Shown here one piece after another: positions 1-11,270 of a stretch of 64,000 nucleotides of DNA (its first letter is position 1; every line of letters starts with the position of its first letter). The notes beneath the pieces were generated by a model that was not told the DNA's origin, did no database searches, and was given only the letters and a program-made list of their open reading frames with translations. The DNA comes from Euglena gracilis (Eukaryota; Euglenida; Euglenophyceae; Euglenales). Position numbers and translations under genes: made by a program. The stretch spans positions 37,055,123 through 37,119,122 of the forward strand of contig CP154955.1 in the NCBI GenBank assembly GCA_039621445.1, written 5' to 3'.

Positions 1-111
1 AGGATTTCCGCTGGCCAAATTTGGAAGCTCAGTCCAGCCCCCCCCCTCCAGGGTCGCTGTGAGACTGGCCAGGACTGAACCCCCCATTCTTTCATCTGAT
101 TCTTCTGAGAC

Positions 112-3100
112 AAATGAAAGGTTCACCTCCGCTTCCCGCAGGCCTCTCGCACCACAAGAAAACCTTCATCGGGAAGCCCACGGTGTGGTACTCAGAGTGT
201 GGTTCAATGGTGTACTCTGCAGGGTCATCGCTGGCAGTGCGCACCTATGAAACCAATGTCGACAATTTTGATCATTTCCTTGCACTGGTTCTCATTCATC
301 TCCACATTCATTGAATAAATCAGATGTCATTGGTTTTTTGGGCTGGGATCCTTTCACCTGTTCACTCTCATTGCACCCCCCCCCTGGCAATTCCCCAGGC
401 CCACACACCAAATAGAAACAAACCGTCTCAACCAACCTTTGGACGAAGGGCATCTGGTTTGGAAAGTCAGAAAATTTTTCAAGCCCCCACCCTCACCCGC
501 AACCCTAACCCTATTTCGACTCTGCCGTTTGGGGGGAGTCAAGTGGCGAACAAGAACCCAAGTACCCTTTGTCCAAACAGGCAGAATTGTTAGAAAACAT
601 CAACTCGGAGATACTTTCTGGTGTTTTGAAGGAAGAATGTTTGGGTTCAGACACCACATCCATCTTTTTTGCATCCAACTCAGCGTCATCGTTGTCTCTG
701 CAGCAGACACCATTACCATCCCCCCACCTTGTCCCCCCCCCCGACCTTGTCCCATACCCGGCCAAGGGTCCGGGTCAGGGTTCCCTAAGGAAATTTGTTG
801 ACCCCCGATCTGTCCCCCACCCAATCTTGTCCCATACCCGGGCTCACCCATTAAAACCTATTTTCTGGGCCCGACGCCTGTCTTGAAATTCTACTGACAT
901 TAACGGATTTCAGGCTGAAATTGTTTATGTCAGTCGATTTCCATTCAGGCGCCCGTTTATGTCAGTCGATTTCCATTCAGGCGCCCGTTTACGTCAGTCG
1001 ATTTCCATTCAGGCGCCCGTTTATGTCAGTCGATTTCCATTCAGGCGCCCGTCTTTGTCAGTCGATTTCCATTCCATTGAAATCTGTTGCTGGTCAGATT
1101 GGGAATTTTTAGGGACTTTTTGGACATTTTGGATTTCCCTTTTTTTCGACATTTTTGGTCCTATGGGGTTGTGGATGAGTTATGGATCAGACAAAAACCA
1201 AATTTTGTGGCCAGGTGATCACAGCTGGCTGAACTGTGGATGGAAAAGACGGAAGGACGGCACTTAAGATTATCATTTTCTGGATCTTCAGAAAAGCATG
1301 TGGCAAATTTGTCCTGAACCAGTTGTCATCACTGGTCATCTGAAAAAAAGCTTTCGGGTGAGGAGTGATATGGCAATATCAAACCTATTTTCTGGGCTCG
1401 ACGCCTGTATCGCACTTATATTGACATCATCGGATTTCGGGCCAAGGCTGTGTTCATAGCAACATGGCTTTGGTCAAAATCTGTGTTTCTAAAAAAACGC
1501 AGACTCTGACCCGAGCCTGTGTTTCGAAACGATGAGTCTGTTATTCGGCCTGAGTCTGTGTTTCGAAACGCAGACTCAGGTCAGAGTCTGCGTTTAAGGC
1601 ACAATTCTTGATATAGAGGTTGAAAAAAGAAAAAAGAATTTCGAAAAAAAGACACAAAAGGTTGGTCGACATTAATGGGTTTGAGGCTGAAACTGACAAT
1701 GTGGCAAAACGGAACAAAAAGGCATTCAAAAAAGGAAACAAAAGGTTGGTCGATTTCCAAGACATTGGAAACCGTTTATGTCAGTCGATTTCCATTCAGG
1801 CGCCCGTTTATGTCAGTCGATTTCCATTCAGGCGCCCGTTTATGTCAGTCGATTTCCATTCAGGCGCCCGTTTACGTCAGTCGATTTCCATTCAGGCGCC
1901 GTTTATGTCAGTCGATTTCCATTCAGGCGCCCGTTAATGGGCCAAAAACCACTTTTTTGACCATATTTCCGTCCAGGCGGTTCGGTCGAATGAATATCAA
2001 GACAGGCGTCGGGCCCAGACAAAATAGGTTTTAGAAAAATCGACCGACACTAACAGATTCAGCAGGGGCGCCGGGCGGCTCGCTTCGCTCGCTCGCGCCC
2101 GGCGCCCCTGCTGAATCTGTTAGTGTCGGTCGATTTTTGTATAGAAAATAGTGCAAGGGTACCCCCAAGGAATACTCTGATTCTGAAAATATGCATTGAT
2201 TTGCTGGCCAATTCCAAGAAAACTTTTTTTTGGCAAAGTGAGAACGTGAGAAACGTGTCCCCCCCCAGGATACAATTCCTGTGCTTTGGAATGAAAGCAG
2301 AGCACACCATGTCATTGACATTCTTGGAGGACATGGATCGGGCAAACATGCATTTCAGCGCGTCCTTGTCACTCAGAGTTCTCCAACCCAAACCCTTCAT
2401 GTACTTTCCAAACTCTTCATGAGTGGTGATGGGGAGGCCACGGAACAGCATGGCTCCATACTTGGGCAGGTGTTCCTCCATGGCCTCACGGGAAGCATCA
2501 GCCCAATCCTACACAAGAGGAAAATGGGCTTCCAATATATTTGTTGAAGAACAAAGGTCTAGGAGGTTTTGGGGAAGTGTCACTTTGTCCTCAGAAGGGT
2601 GGAAGCAGAAGTTGGGCACAAGCAGGGAAGGACAGAAAACCAGTTAATCGACCATGACCTCTCCAGTATTGGGTCAATAACAACCAACAGGCAATTTTGA
2701 GGCTGAAAAATGCTAATTTTGGGGCTAAAACCTACTTTAACCTTTGGAAATTATCTATTTGTGTGCAATTGTCAAAGACCTGTGAATCCGTCTACCGAGG
2801 GGCCCAGTTGAATTTTTGTCGAAAAGGGTGGAAAATGACAACCTGGCTAAAGTTGGGATTTTTTTTTGTTTCTGGTGGAATACAGCCCTGGCAGCCTGAA
2901 ACTTCTGGCCCAAATTCCAAAAAAGGATCAAAAAGAGCGTAACGCAACCAACTTTGCCTGCAACGCTTGAGAGTTTAATTTCGCCCCCTTTTTTTTTAGC
3001 ACATTTCAGCTTTGAACTATCTCCTTTGAGAAGACGTGAAAACTTAAAATCTTTTTCTGGAACTTGTCAATTCGCTTTCATTGCAGTTGCAAAAGAAAAA

Positions 3101-3450
3101 AAGAACTTTCCAATTTTTGGAGAATTACCAGCAAATCAGTGTGGCTCACAAGGAAGGTACCTGGAGGGTGAATTGCTCAGCAGGACTGGTAATCGGCTCC
3201 AAGACATATGGGAATCCTTCCCTCCCACCAGAGAGAACTTTGGGGAGCTTGGGGTTCTCGCTCCCAGGAAGGAATTCACGGCCTTGCACCCGAACGGGAA
3301 CAATTGGCGCCGGAGGAGTAACTCCTGCGGAATTAATTGGTTTTTGCAGAAAATGAAAAAAAAATTGAGAAAACCTTTTTGTAGCTTAGGTGTTGCAAAG
3401 TTTTTCCCTCTCTTCAAGAGAGCCTGGCCGGTTCTTGCAACCACCTTCAT
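112..3450 (-). CDS. TauD/TfdA-like Fe(II)/2-oxoglutarate dioxygenase, 5' part, runs off left edge
   Basis: Exons read on the minus strand: 3450-3375 (proposed ATG; Lys/Arg-rich N-terminus that could be a targeting presequence), 3324-3161, 2508 to about 2395, and 244-112. The 50-bp intron between the first two, and the joins into 2508, keep phase with GT-AG sites. Exon 2 carries the FPYVLEP segment and exon 3 carries KYGAMLFRGLP, typical of the N-terminal half of TauD-like proteins (dioxygenases that couple 2-oxoglutarate decarboxylation to oxidation of a substrate). The 244-112 exon carries EPHSEYHTVGFP, whose His-x-Glu fits the first two ligands of the iron-binding facial triad, followed by KVFLWCERPAGSGGEPF, as in this family. 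The distal His and the 2OG-binding Arg lie outside the window. One small exon between 2395 and 244 is missing from my model, so the gene could be broken there. Substrate unknown. Confidence 0.68.
923..1074. repeat. 32-bp minisatellite, array 1
   Basis: About 4.75 units with starts at 923, 955, 987, 1019 and 1051. The unit begins GTTTATGTCAGTCGATTTCC and ends CAGGCGCCC. Period 32 is not a multiple of three, so the short ORFs across it are artefacts. Confidence 0.9.
1774..1935. repeat. 32-bp minisatellite, array 2
   Basis: About five units of the same 32-bp sequence as the array at 923, with starts at 1774, 1806, 1838, 1870 and 1901 (one unit has lost a C). Same orientation as array 1 and inside the same foldback element. 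Confidence 0.9.
2036..2138. repeat. Long perfect hairpin, about 43-bp stem
   Basis: Arm AAATCGACCGACACTAACAG continues through a GC-rich GGGGCGCCGGGCG segment to a short loop of TCGCT repeats (about 2080-2097), then the exact reverse complement. It starts directly beside the foldback element ending at 2031. It could fold as a cruciform or be a separate tiny foldback insertion. Confidence 0.85.
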
Positions 3451-4186
3451 TGAAGTCGCAGTACGTTTTGCGAACTTAATTAAGAATGAGTTGCAGCAGT
3501 CGCCACTGGGGTACCACCCATGGAGTGGAACAACCACTGAAGGAAGTCTACTCCTACACCACATCTGTCGCCTTTTTTCGGAAATAAAACCATCAAACCA
3601 ACCAAATCCGAGAGGGTGGAACACTTCTGGCAATCGCTCTGGCAATCGCTCTGTCTGCATCATGAGAACGGTGGCCTCACAGCTCAGACTGACAACATAC
3701 ACTGGTCCACAACCACAGTTACCAACGTTGCCCCCAACAGGCAGCATGGAAACACCCTCCCCAGGCATGGGAGGGCACACACCAAAAAGCGCACAAGAAC
3801 AGAAGACACCACACATCGGCCCTACGCATAAAATCAAAAAGCAACAGGCAGATCACAGAACACAGCAGCAAAAAAAGCCAAATCACCAAACCACACAAGA
3901 AGCAACACAACACACAAAAATCTCACCCACAAGAACAAGCACTTCACACTTGCCCTCAACCCATCTTCAGCTCCGTTCACAAAGCTCACCCCTCTTTCCA
4001 GCCCTCCTCCTGTACCTCGGACAGACCGTCGCTTCTGTACGAAGCCTGACTCCCCCGAACCTTCAAATCCAGTAGGCATTGGAAGGAGGTTGGTAATCTG
4101 GACCTGAGCATGTCCTCTGTTTGTATTACGGCCAACAACGTGTGTGTTTTCTGGTTCCTGTTGCTGTTCCTGTTTGCTTTCAATGG

Positions 4187-4488
4187 CAAAGAACTGGCCA
4201 GTTTTGGGCCAGATTTGGTGGCCAGTTTTCGGCCATATGTGCTGGCCAGTTTTGGGCAGAAGTGCTGGCCAGTTTGCTGACCAGTTTCGGGCCAGATTGG
4301 TGGCCAGTTTTGGGCAGAAGTGCTGGCCAGTTTTGGGCCACATGCTGGCCAGTTTCGGGCCAGATTGGTGGCCAGTTTTGGGCCACAGTTTTGGGCAGAA
4401 GTGCTGGCCACTTTTGGGCAGGCTGGCCAGTTTTGGGCCACATGCTGGCCAGTTTTGGGCCACATGCTGGCCAGCTTTGGGCCAGATA
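4187..4488. repeat. TGGCCAGTTTTGGGCCA minisatellite
   Basis: Irregular tandem repeats of CTGGCCAGTTTTGGGCCA, with spacer words AGAAGTG, CATG or GATTGGTGG, over about 300 bp. Open in several frames on both strands because the unit is GC-balanced and stop-poor; I do not read it as coding. Confidence 0.85.
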
Positions 4489-4489
4489 T

Positions 4490-5100
4490 AGAGAATGTTG
4501 GCGTACGGGCTAAATTTTCACGGCCCTTTTTTGAAAATCCTACCTCAAAAATTTCAAAATCACCCTTTTCCCATCATCTTGCAAACAAAACCTGCCAATT
4601 TTTTCTGGCTGTTTTCAGGTTTGGCACAAATTTTTTCGGCTTCAAGTCCCTAGCAAAGGCCGTAATCTTTCACGTAAGTAATTTTCATGAAATTTCACGG
4701 CTTTTGTAAGTAATTTCATGGACCGTGAAAAGTTCGTTTTTCAATGACTATTAATATTGCCGTCCTGCGAAAACCGCTCTGCTTCATTGTCCATGAACAG
4801 TTGCGCGGATGGTCAGGACCTACAAGGACATCCCAGCCGCCGACTGCTAACGCCCGCGGGGAAATCCGTCCGTGAGAGAAGGGTTGCGTTTGGGCGAACT
4901 TCCCTTTTTCCCCACCGTATTTTGGGTTCTGTCGAGGGAGAAAAAAAAGGACCAAGAAAGCTTTTGGAATCCCCCCCCCTGTCCAGAATCCCGTGACCAA
5001 AACCCAAAGTGGAGTAACCCCGCTGGGTCAGTAAAAAGAAAAAAATGTACGGAAAGAAAAAAAAGTGAACCACCAATCCTCAGTTTTTGTCTGAGTTTTG
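4490..5100. other. No gene seen
   Basis: AT-rich stretch containing a short GTAAGTAATTTCATG duplication near 4673-4725. I see no splice-consistent coding segment on either strand. Confidence 0.5.
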
Positions 5101-5106
5101 GGCTGG

Positions 5107-5393
5107 CCTGAAACTGTGGCCAAAACTGTTGTCCTAAACTGGCCCAATTGGCCCAACATGTGGCACCAAACTGGCGTAAAAATGTTCCCCTAAACCTGCC
5201 AAAACAGTTGCACCAAACTGGCCCCAAGATGTTGCACGAAAAAACTGGCCCCAAGATGTGGCCCCCAAACTGGCCCCAAGATGCACAAAAAAAACTGGCT
5301 CCAAAAGTTTGCACCAATCATCTGGCCCACTGGCCCCAAAACAAATGCGCCCAAATGGCCCCAAGATGTGGTCCCCAAAACTGGCCTCTTTTC
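5107..5393. repeat. CTGGCCCCAAGATGTGGCC minisatellite
   Basis: Degenerate tandem repeats built on AAACTGGCCCCAAGATG. The core resembles the reverse complement of the array at 4187, so the two arrays probably share an origin. Confidence 0.8.
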
Positions 5394-5639
5394 TTTTCTT
5401 TCGCAGTTTAAAAACACAAAACAAGCAAGAAAACAAGTAGCATTGCAAATTTCGCGTAATTTAAGATTTATAAATTACGTTACTGTAAGTTACGGTAACT
5501 TACTGAAATTAATGAAATTTATGAAATTTATGAAATTTAATTTTTTGGGAAAAATTCACCTCGGCCCAAACCTCAAAAACCAAATTTCATGGCTTTCCCT
5601 CACATCTGGCAACATTGGCAAACCACAGCACACCTCCAC

Positions 5640-6610
5640 AGCCGTGGCGTTGTTGTCCGATTTGAAATCTGCTTCAACAAATTGATAATTACAATTTTTC
5701 CTTCAAAACCAGGGGTGTACCATAGTTTCCTTCAAAAAATCGAGAAATAAAAAAATACTTGTTTTTTGGGGGGTCTTGGGGGCCTTGGGGGGCTTCAAGG
5801 TTCTAAGGTTGTTAAACTGTACAACCCTTGCCGAAGTAACCACAACACCCATATCATGTAGCTCGGCAACCACAGCAGATATGGCCTTCTCCAAAAACTC
5901 ACCAGTCTCCCTCTCGGTGACTCTTTTAAACTTAAACAAAAGAGCTCGTCCGTCTGAAACAAAAAAAATTGATGTGAAATCTTATTAAAAAATATTCACC
6001 TGGTATATGGACAGTGAATCCCAGGGTTGGGAACTTTTGATGGTCTTCCCACCCATCCACAACAACCGCCACATATTTTGCAGCAGAAATGGCTCATAAA
6101 ACCTGCTCCTTCAACCCAACTTCCAACTCTGTGATGCATGTCAACAGAGTGTGTCTTGTGGGTGGAATGTAATCCTTTCTCAAAAAAGCCAAAAAGTCCA
6201 ATGTCCAGCTTTGCTCAATTTGGTTATGGCTCGTCCGGCTCATAACAATTGCAAACGCCTAGGGAGGGACAAAGAAAAGAACAGAACCAAAAAATGTGTT
6301 CAACCTGTGCCATTTGTGCTGTCTTTTGCTCAGATTCCGTGAATTTGCGATCCATAAAAGAGCTTACAACCAACTGCTTCTTAGCACTGGGGGTGGTTAC
6401 CATTGGGGTTGGGGCTTCCAGTTCTGCAACAATTTCTTTTCCTTTACATTCTTCCAAATGTCTTTTCATACGTGTCTGATTACAGGATTTTTCCCAATCA
6501 CACTTCTTACACAAAACCTTCTTTGCCTTCGTCACACTTGACCCGGATAAAACATTGTTGTCTTCATCAAAAGCAACAAAAAAGTCCCAGATAGCGGACT
6601 TGTGTTTCAT
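5640..6610 (-). pseudogene. hAT transposase, N-terminal part only (in element copy 1)
   Basis: Mirror image of the gene in 13932-15617 (position = 21055 minus the right-copy position). Exon 1 encodes a BED-type zinc finger: AIWDFF, then CKKC and RHLEEC. Later exons carry the hAT motif FLAFLRKDYIPPTRHTL and VVVDGW. The reading frame contains an in-frame TGA at 6097-6095 and the gene stops after the DNNA segment, so the rest of the catalytic core and the C-terminal dimerisation region are missing. It cannot encode an active transposase. Confidence 0.85.
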
Positions 6611-6738
6611 TGTGTCTGTGAAGGGGGAGGAAAAGCTCACGAAACCACATCTTACCAACAACAAGATTCCTAATATTACTTGCTAACATAGCTCTTCAGA
6701 GCTAGGCTATAATGAAAAATTTCCTGGACAGACAACCA

Positions 6739-6809
6739 TACATGTAGCCCGGTGGTTATAGTGCATGCTTCCTAAGCGTGAGGTCGTGGGTTCAATCCCC
6801 ACACATGAT
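6739..6809 (+). tRNA. tRNA-like sequence, anticodon loop reads CCT (Arg-like), in element copy 1
   Basis: T-arm GTGGGTTCAATCCCCAC is perfect. The anticodon arm CATGC-TTCCTAA-GCGTG is a 5-bp stem with U33 and anticodon CCT. The D-arm is recognisable (TAGCCCGGTGG...), but the acceptor stem pairs over only about five bases and position 26 appears to be missing. More likely a tRNA-derived or degenerate gene than a normal one. Confidence 0.5.
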
Positions 6810-6864
6810 TGTGATTTTTTCAATTATTCCACAGTGAATTTTGCCACAAAAAATGAACCAAAAA

Positions 6865-6935
6865 AGACGACGTGTGAATCGAACCCACAACCGCAGTGTT
6901 AACGAGCACACGCTCTACCACTCGGCTACTCGCCC
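6865..6935 (-). tRNA. tRNA-like sequence, anticodon uncertain, in element copy 1
   Basis: On the minus strand it has TAGCCGAGTGGTAGAGC (D-arm) and TGTGGGTTCGATTCACA (T-arm). The anticodon arm gives an 8-base loop containing TCGTTA, so the anticodon is not certain. The acceptor stem is poorly paired. Confidence 0.45.
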
Positions 6936-7123
6936 TCTGGTTCTTCCAACTGTTTTTCCATTAAATGATTACGTTCTTGAAACAAAAAAGGCATGGGCAA
7001 TCCCAAATTTCAGAAGGCCTCGAAAACAAAAATTACACGGCCGTAATTTAAAAATAAATTACGATGTAAGTTACCTGTAAGTTACACGCGAAAGTTACAT
7101 TTGTAAATTACGTCGCAATGCTG

Positions 7124-7510
7124 AAAACAAGCATCTCATGATGAAATGTTTGTGAAATCTGTCCACAGACATGTAACTTGTGACCCCACCAGGGGCGAAG
7201 TAGCTTCACAAGTAGCCCAACCAAGGGCTTGTCGCCGTGCTGCAGGCAGGCCTCTGCTCGATCGAGTGTGTATTTGTTCAGAGCAAAGGCCTGGGTGGAC
7301 TGCCAAATGGAACTAACCCTCTTTCCATAACGCAAACAGTTCCTGCATTTCCACCTCATTATCGGAACTCTGTGCTTTCACCATAGGCAATCCCACACCG
7401 CTTCCACTCGAAGTGACATTGTGCACTTGGGATGGGGGGGGATTAGGAATGTAAGCCTTTTCGCGAATGAGCAAAATCATAACAAAAAATATCCGAACGG
7501 GGGAAAACAC
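7124..7510. other. Flank of hAT copy 1; possible coding scrap on the minus strand
   Basis: The 7124-7131 duplication belongs to the transposon. The minus strand holds an open stretch with ALNKYTLDRAEACLQHGDKP. I do not recognise it and see no confident splice sites. Confidence 0.3.
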
Positions 7511-7582
7511 GCACAGAGTGGGATTCGAACCCACGACTTCCCAATTCTGGGAAGAATGCTCTACCACCCAAGCTATCTGTAC
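7511..7582 (-). tRNA. tRNA-like sequence outside the transposon, Gly(CCC)-like at best
   Basis: Minus strand: acceptor GTACAGA pairs fully with TCTGTGC (one G-U), D-stem GCTT/GAGC, T-arm GTGGGATTCGAACCCAC on the plus strand as the exact complement. The anticodon arm does not form a clean 5-bp stem with a 7-base loop: TTCCC pairs with GGGAA around a 6-base loop, or a weak stem leaves loop TTCCCAG. Cloverleaf ends are good and the anticodon arm is odd, so this may be a pseudogene or a tRNA with an unusual processing need. Confidence 0.5.
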
Positions 7583-7599
7583 GATGCAGTTGATTGACA

Positions 7600-9640
7600 A
7601 AAAAAACAAAAAAGCAGTACTGTAGGCGTAGTGCCCACCGAGTGGTGTTCGCCACTGTCCTGCACTTCATTGTCTTCACCTTTCCGTCTACATCTGTACG
7701 AATTGGCAGGTGCCACAGCACGGCGGACACGGGCAGGGCATCTCCGTGCAGGTGGGTGAGGAAAGTAGGACTCGCTGTTGATCGCGAAGCAACGGAAACT
7801 TTTTACTTTTCAATTTTTTGAGATTTCATGAAAATATGGAAAAATGCAATAAAACCGTGCAAATTTCACTTTACTGAAATTTCTGGCCTTTTGAAAAGTT
7901 TTGGCCATTACTACAAGTCCCCCCCCCCCGGTACGGGGTGGGGTTGTCTGGGGGACGGGGTTGGTTTTTTGTTCATTTCATCGGGAGGGTTTTTGCCGAG
8001 TAAAGGCGGACTTCTGCAATAGACAGGGGGCCGGCAACAAAAAGTCTTTTTTTTTGTCACCGACGGGATTTTCCGCAGACGGAAGGCAAAATGCATCTGA
8101 ATTACCTCTCGATGGTGTTTTTCTTTCTTCGAGCTTGAAATGCCGTTATCCTTGGAAGGACTTTGGCCGGCGGCGAAAAAAACACATCCCTGTTGCAGTG
8201 CTTCACCCTGTGGAATTTTTGGAATTTCTGGGGCTCAGCACTGTGCCTTTATTTCCCGAGTGCCACAAAGGATTTTGGTGTATATTTAACCCGAAATCCT
8301 CATTTGGAGGCCATCTTTTGGTTTGGTGAACAAAAGCCAAATTCGTGGTCAAATTGCTCAATTTGAGGCGGCTTCACACAACAAAGCAAAGATCATGTCA
8401 AAATGTAGTTGGAAAAGCAACAACAAGGATGAACTCGGGCCACTTTGCAAGCGCATGAATACGGAAGGGATGAGAGTGCGTGCCGCGCACAGCATTGGTG
8501 TAGGAACTGGGGGGGCGGGGGGGGCGACCCCCCCCCGAGATTTTTTCGCCCCCCCCCCGAGAAAATTTTCAGAAAAGTTGTCTCTCGCCCCCCCGACGCC
8601 CCCCCCGAATTTTTTAGTATTTTTTTGAACACGAGTTCCAACTGTTGGACATCGATACCGTCTCGCCGCCCTTCGGGCGGCCAACCAAGCCCAAAACGCA
8701 TGGATTTGAAGGGAAAATAGCACTACCGTCCAGCCGCCCTTTGGGCGGCAATGGATTTTTTTGTTCCATTCAAAATGGCCCGGAGGGGGCGGGTTTTGGG
8801 AGGCAATCTCTTTTTGCTTGCCGCCCGTTGGCATCTTCCAAATTATGATGGATTTGTGCAAGGTTGACGGCTTGTTTTTCTTTGAAACAAAAAAAACATG
8901 TTTTTTTTTAAGAAAAAAAACAAAAAAAAACGTCTTGGAGGGTTTGGGTGAAAAAAAAATTTGAACATTTTTTTATGTCTTACGTTGCACTAGTTGTGCA
9001 CCGCCTTCGTTTATCACCCCGGATATGCCATAATGGCCATTATTGCAATTCAATTTTCTTTTGCTTTGTGCATTTGCTTTTTTTTTGCTGAATCACTTCG
9101 GACGATGTGATGCAAGGAGGTTTCCAGTTTCAAAAGCTGTTTTAAACACACACAAGAATCCAATTCACAAAATACAGCCTGTATTTTGTGAATACCCTAT
9201 TCACGAATACAGCCTGTATTCGTCAATCCAAAATAACGCCCTGTATTTCGTGTTCACACCCACGAAATACAGGGCAAGCGCCGGGCCTCAATTCATGGTT
9301 ACAAAGGAATGAAGGGTCTGGAAAAAACTGAAAAAAAAACGTCACTTTGATGACCAAAAAAATGACTTTGGAACTTTTTCCTCAAAAAAGGCCATTTTGC
9401 AAAGAAAAAGACCAATTTTTTCTTTCCCCCCCCAAAAAAACATTTTTTTGCTTTTTTTTAAAAAACATGTTTTTTTGTTGTTTTCAAAAAAACAAAAAAC
9501 GTCAACCCGGAATTTGCGCCATGATGCCAAAAAAATTCCACATTTTTTTGTCGCGTTCAATGCCTTCTTTCAAAAAAGCGCAACCGTCTCGCCGCCCGGG
9601 CAGCAAAAAGAAAACAATACACACACACACACACACAACA
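7600..9640. other. Repeat-derived sequence, no gene supported
   Basis: Contains C/G homopolymer blocks (7919-7930, 8506-8610), poly-A/T tracts (8880-8950, 9330-9500) and short GTATTTTGTGAATAC-type inverted words near 9175-9275. The ORFs here are short and unlike known proteins. Confidence 0.5.
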
Positions 9641-9668
9641 TTGGTAAATAATACCCCCCCCGGGGTAT

Positions 9669-9854
9669 TGAAACCGTGTTTGGGCCGATTTCGAGACTTT
9701 AAAAGTCTTAAATCTTCGCCCAAAACACGGTTTCAAACAAGAACAGTGTTTTGGGCCAAGGTTTTAGGGGGGCCCAGGGGCGACCACGGCGCCTTCGGCG
9801 CCACGGTCCCCGCCCCTGGGCTCCCCCTAACTCTTGGCCCAAACACAGTTCTTG
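9669..9854. repeat. Double-hairpin foldback repeat, copy 1
   Basis: About 186 bp made of two consecutive hairpins. The first has arms TGAAACCGTGTTTGGGC and GCCCAAAACACGGTTTCA. The second has arms CAAGAACAGTGTTTTGGGCC and GGCCCAAACACAGTTCTTG, with an inner CCTGGGC stem and a GGCGCCTTCGGCGCC tip. Matches 17063-17247 and 17690-17874 almost exactly. No ORF. Confidence 0.9.
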
Positions 9855-11189
9855 GCGCAATTTTTTTGCCCGAAGTCCCGGCCCGAGGGGGGGCATTATT
9901 TTTTCCAAAATTTTCGAAAATTTTCGAAGTCCCGTAAAACCCAAAATAGCACAAAACCCCCTTTGGGGTCATTTTTTGCACTTTCTTCTGAAATTTACCA
10001 TTTTTGAAGGTCAGATGAGCCAGAAAAATCCATTTTTTTTTCATAATTTGTTGTCAGAAATTGTGATTTTTACCAACATTTTCAGGTCAAAAATCCAGGC
10101 CTTCAGCCCAAAACCAGGGGGGGGGGGGTCTTATTTCGGTGGCCGAAGTCGGACCCCAAGGGGGGGGTATTATTTGGGGGGGGGGGGGATTATTTGGGGG
10201 GTATTATTTGGGGGGGGTTAACAGGTTTTTTTTTAAGTCCGGCCGAGCCCCCCCCCCCCACACCCGGGGGGATCCCCCCAGGGGGGAGTGGGATATACTG
10301 AAAATTTTTTAAAAAAGTGCTATTTTTGGAATTTTTCTGTTTATGGCCGGCACTAACTTCGCTTCGGGCCCAGGATCTCGCCCCCCCCCCCCCGAGAAAA
10401 AATTGTTTCTACACCGATGGCGCACAGTGCTAGTCTCCTTTGGTGCAACCGCAAGGATTTGGAGGGCTAGCTTTGCCACCTTAGGTGCTGACACGACCTT
10501 ATCACGCCAGAATTCTTCCATGTTGGTGTTGGCACTGGCCACGGCGAATGCACCGTCGTCCACTGGTTCCACTTTCTGCAAGAGACCATCTGCCACCCGC
10601 TGCCGCTTGTCATCTGGCCAACCAGACTGGTCAATCCCGGGGTCCAAGAGCGAAATGAAGTCAGCCACGGCACTCTCAAAGTTCTTCAACCAGCGGGCAT
10701 CACACTTTCCCTAAGGAGCACAAAATGCATCAGTGGGGGCTGGGGGCTCGAGGGACGTGAAACAACCTGTGCATTGTCAAGGAAATGCTTTAAGTCCGGG
10801 TATTGTTCCTGAAGGGCGTGGAAATGAGCCGGAAATTTCTGCAACTCTCTCAGACTCGTAGCCACTCATCCCATTGGCAAACATCAGTGGCGACGGCAAA
10901 TCGCTTCATAATTTTGACAGCTTGTTCCATAGCCTCCCAATCACTTGCAGGTAAAGCAACCACAGCATTGATGAATGGCCTGAGTTGAACCTGAGGAATG
11001 CACATTACCAAGTGTCTGAACATCGGGTGAAAACACACCATCCTGCAATGGGAGTCATACACAATGTTCCACGTAGTGTCCACAGGTTTCACCAACTGAA
11101 GGGGTCCTTTCTTGGCGGCCTTTTGCACTTCTGCAAGCTTGGCTGCCTCATCCACATCCTATTGAGGAAAAAAATGTTTAGACGTGGAG

Positions 11190-11270
11190 GTGGAACCAGG
11201 GGGCGGACGGACGGACGGACGGACGGCTGGTGAAAAAAGCGAAGGTCCGGACGGACGGCTGACCTTGTGG
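11190..11270. repeat. GGACGGACGGCTGG repeat
   Basis: Tandem GGAC units followed by GGCTGGTGAAAAAAGCG. A related block at 13140-13290 repeats the GTCCGGACGGACGGCTGG word. Both lie in introns of the decayed hAT gene. Confidence 0.7.

Larger units (their letters stand above)
854..2031. mobile_element. Foldback element with about 33-bp terminal inverted repeats, TA-flanked
   Basis: The left end (AAACCTATTTTCTGGGCCCG, continuing to about 888) is matched in inverted orientation by 1997-2031, with a 2-bp difference. Each end abuts a TA (852-853 and 2032-2033), compatible with a TA target duplication. It sits in the large intron of the dioxygenase gene and contains two 32-bp minisatellites. No transposase is encoded. 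Confidence 0.6.
5438..7123 (-). mobile_element. 1686-bp non-autonomous hAT element carrying tRNA-like sequences, copy 1
   Basis: The ends read TAGCATTGCAAATTTCGCG and, inverted, CAGCATTGCGACG, giving a short YAGCATTGC terminal inverted repeat with AT-rich subterminal repeats (TTACGTTAC type words). The element is flanked by an 8-bp direct duplication AAAACAAG at 5430-5437 and 7124-7131, the size made by hAT transposases. It is the inverted match of 13932-15617, same length. Contents on the minus strand: a truncated BED-finger transposase (6610 to about 5640), one tRNA-like sequence at 6865-6935, and one on the plus strand at 6739-6809. Confidence 0.9.

Noticed and set aside
923-1935. CRISPR-like arrays
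   Set aside because: Units are contiguous with no unique spacers, and the context is eukaryotic.
921-1960. Plus-strand ORFs repeating SVDFHSGAR and similar
   Set aside because: Frames of the 32-bp minisatellite, equally open in all three phases.
2031-2481. Extension of the dioxygenase ORF below 2395
   Set aside because: The added residues do not resemble the family and run into the intron hairpin.
2954-4075. 373-residue plus-strand ORF
   Set aside because: Low-complexity C-terminus, no family match, and it runs antisense across the splice-consistent dioxygenase exons at 3161-3450.
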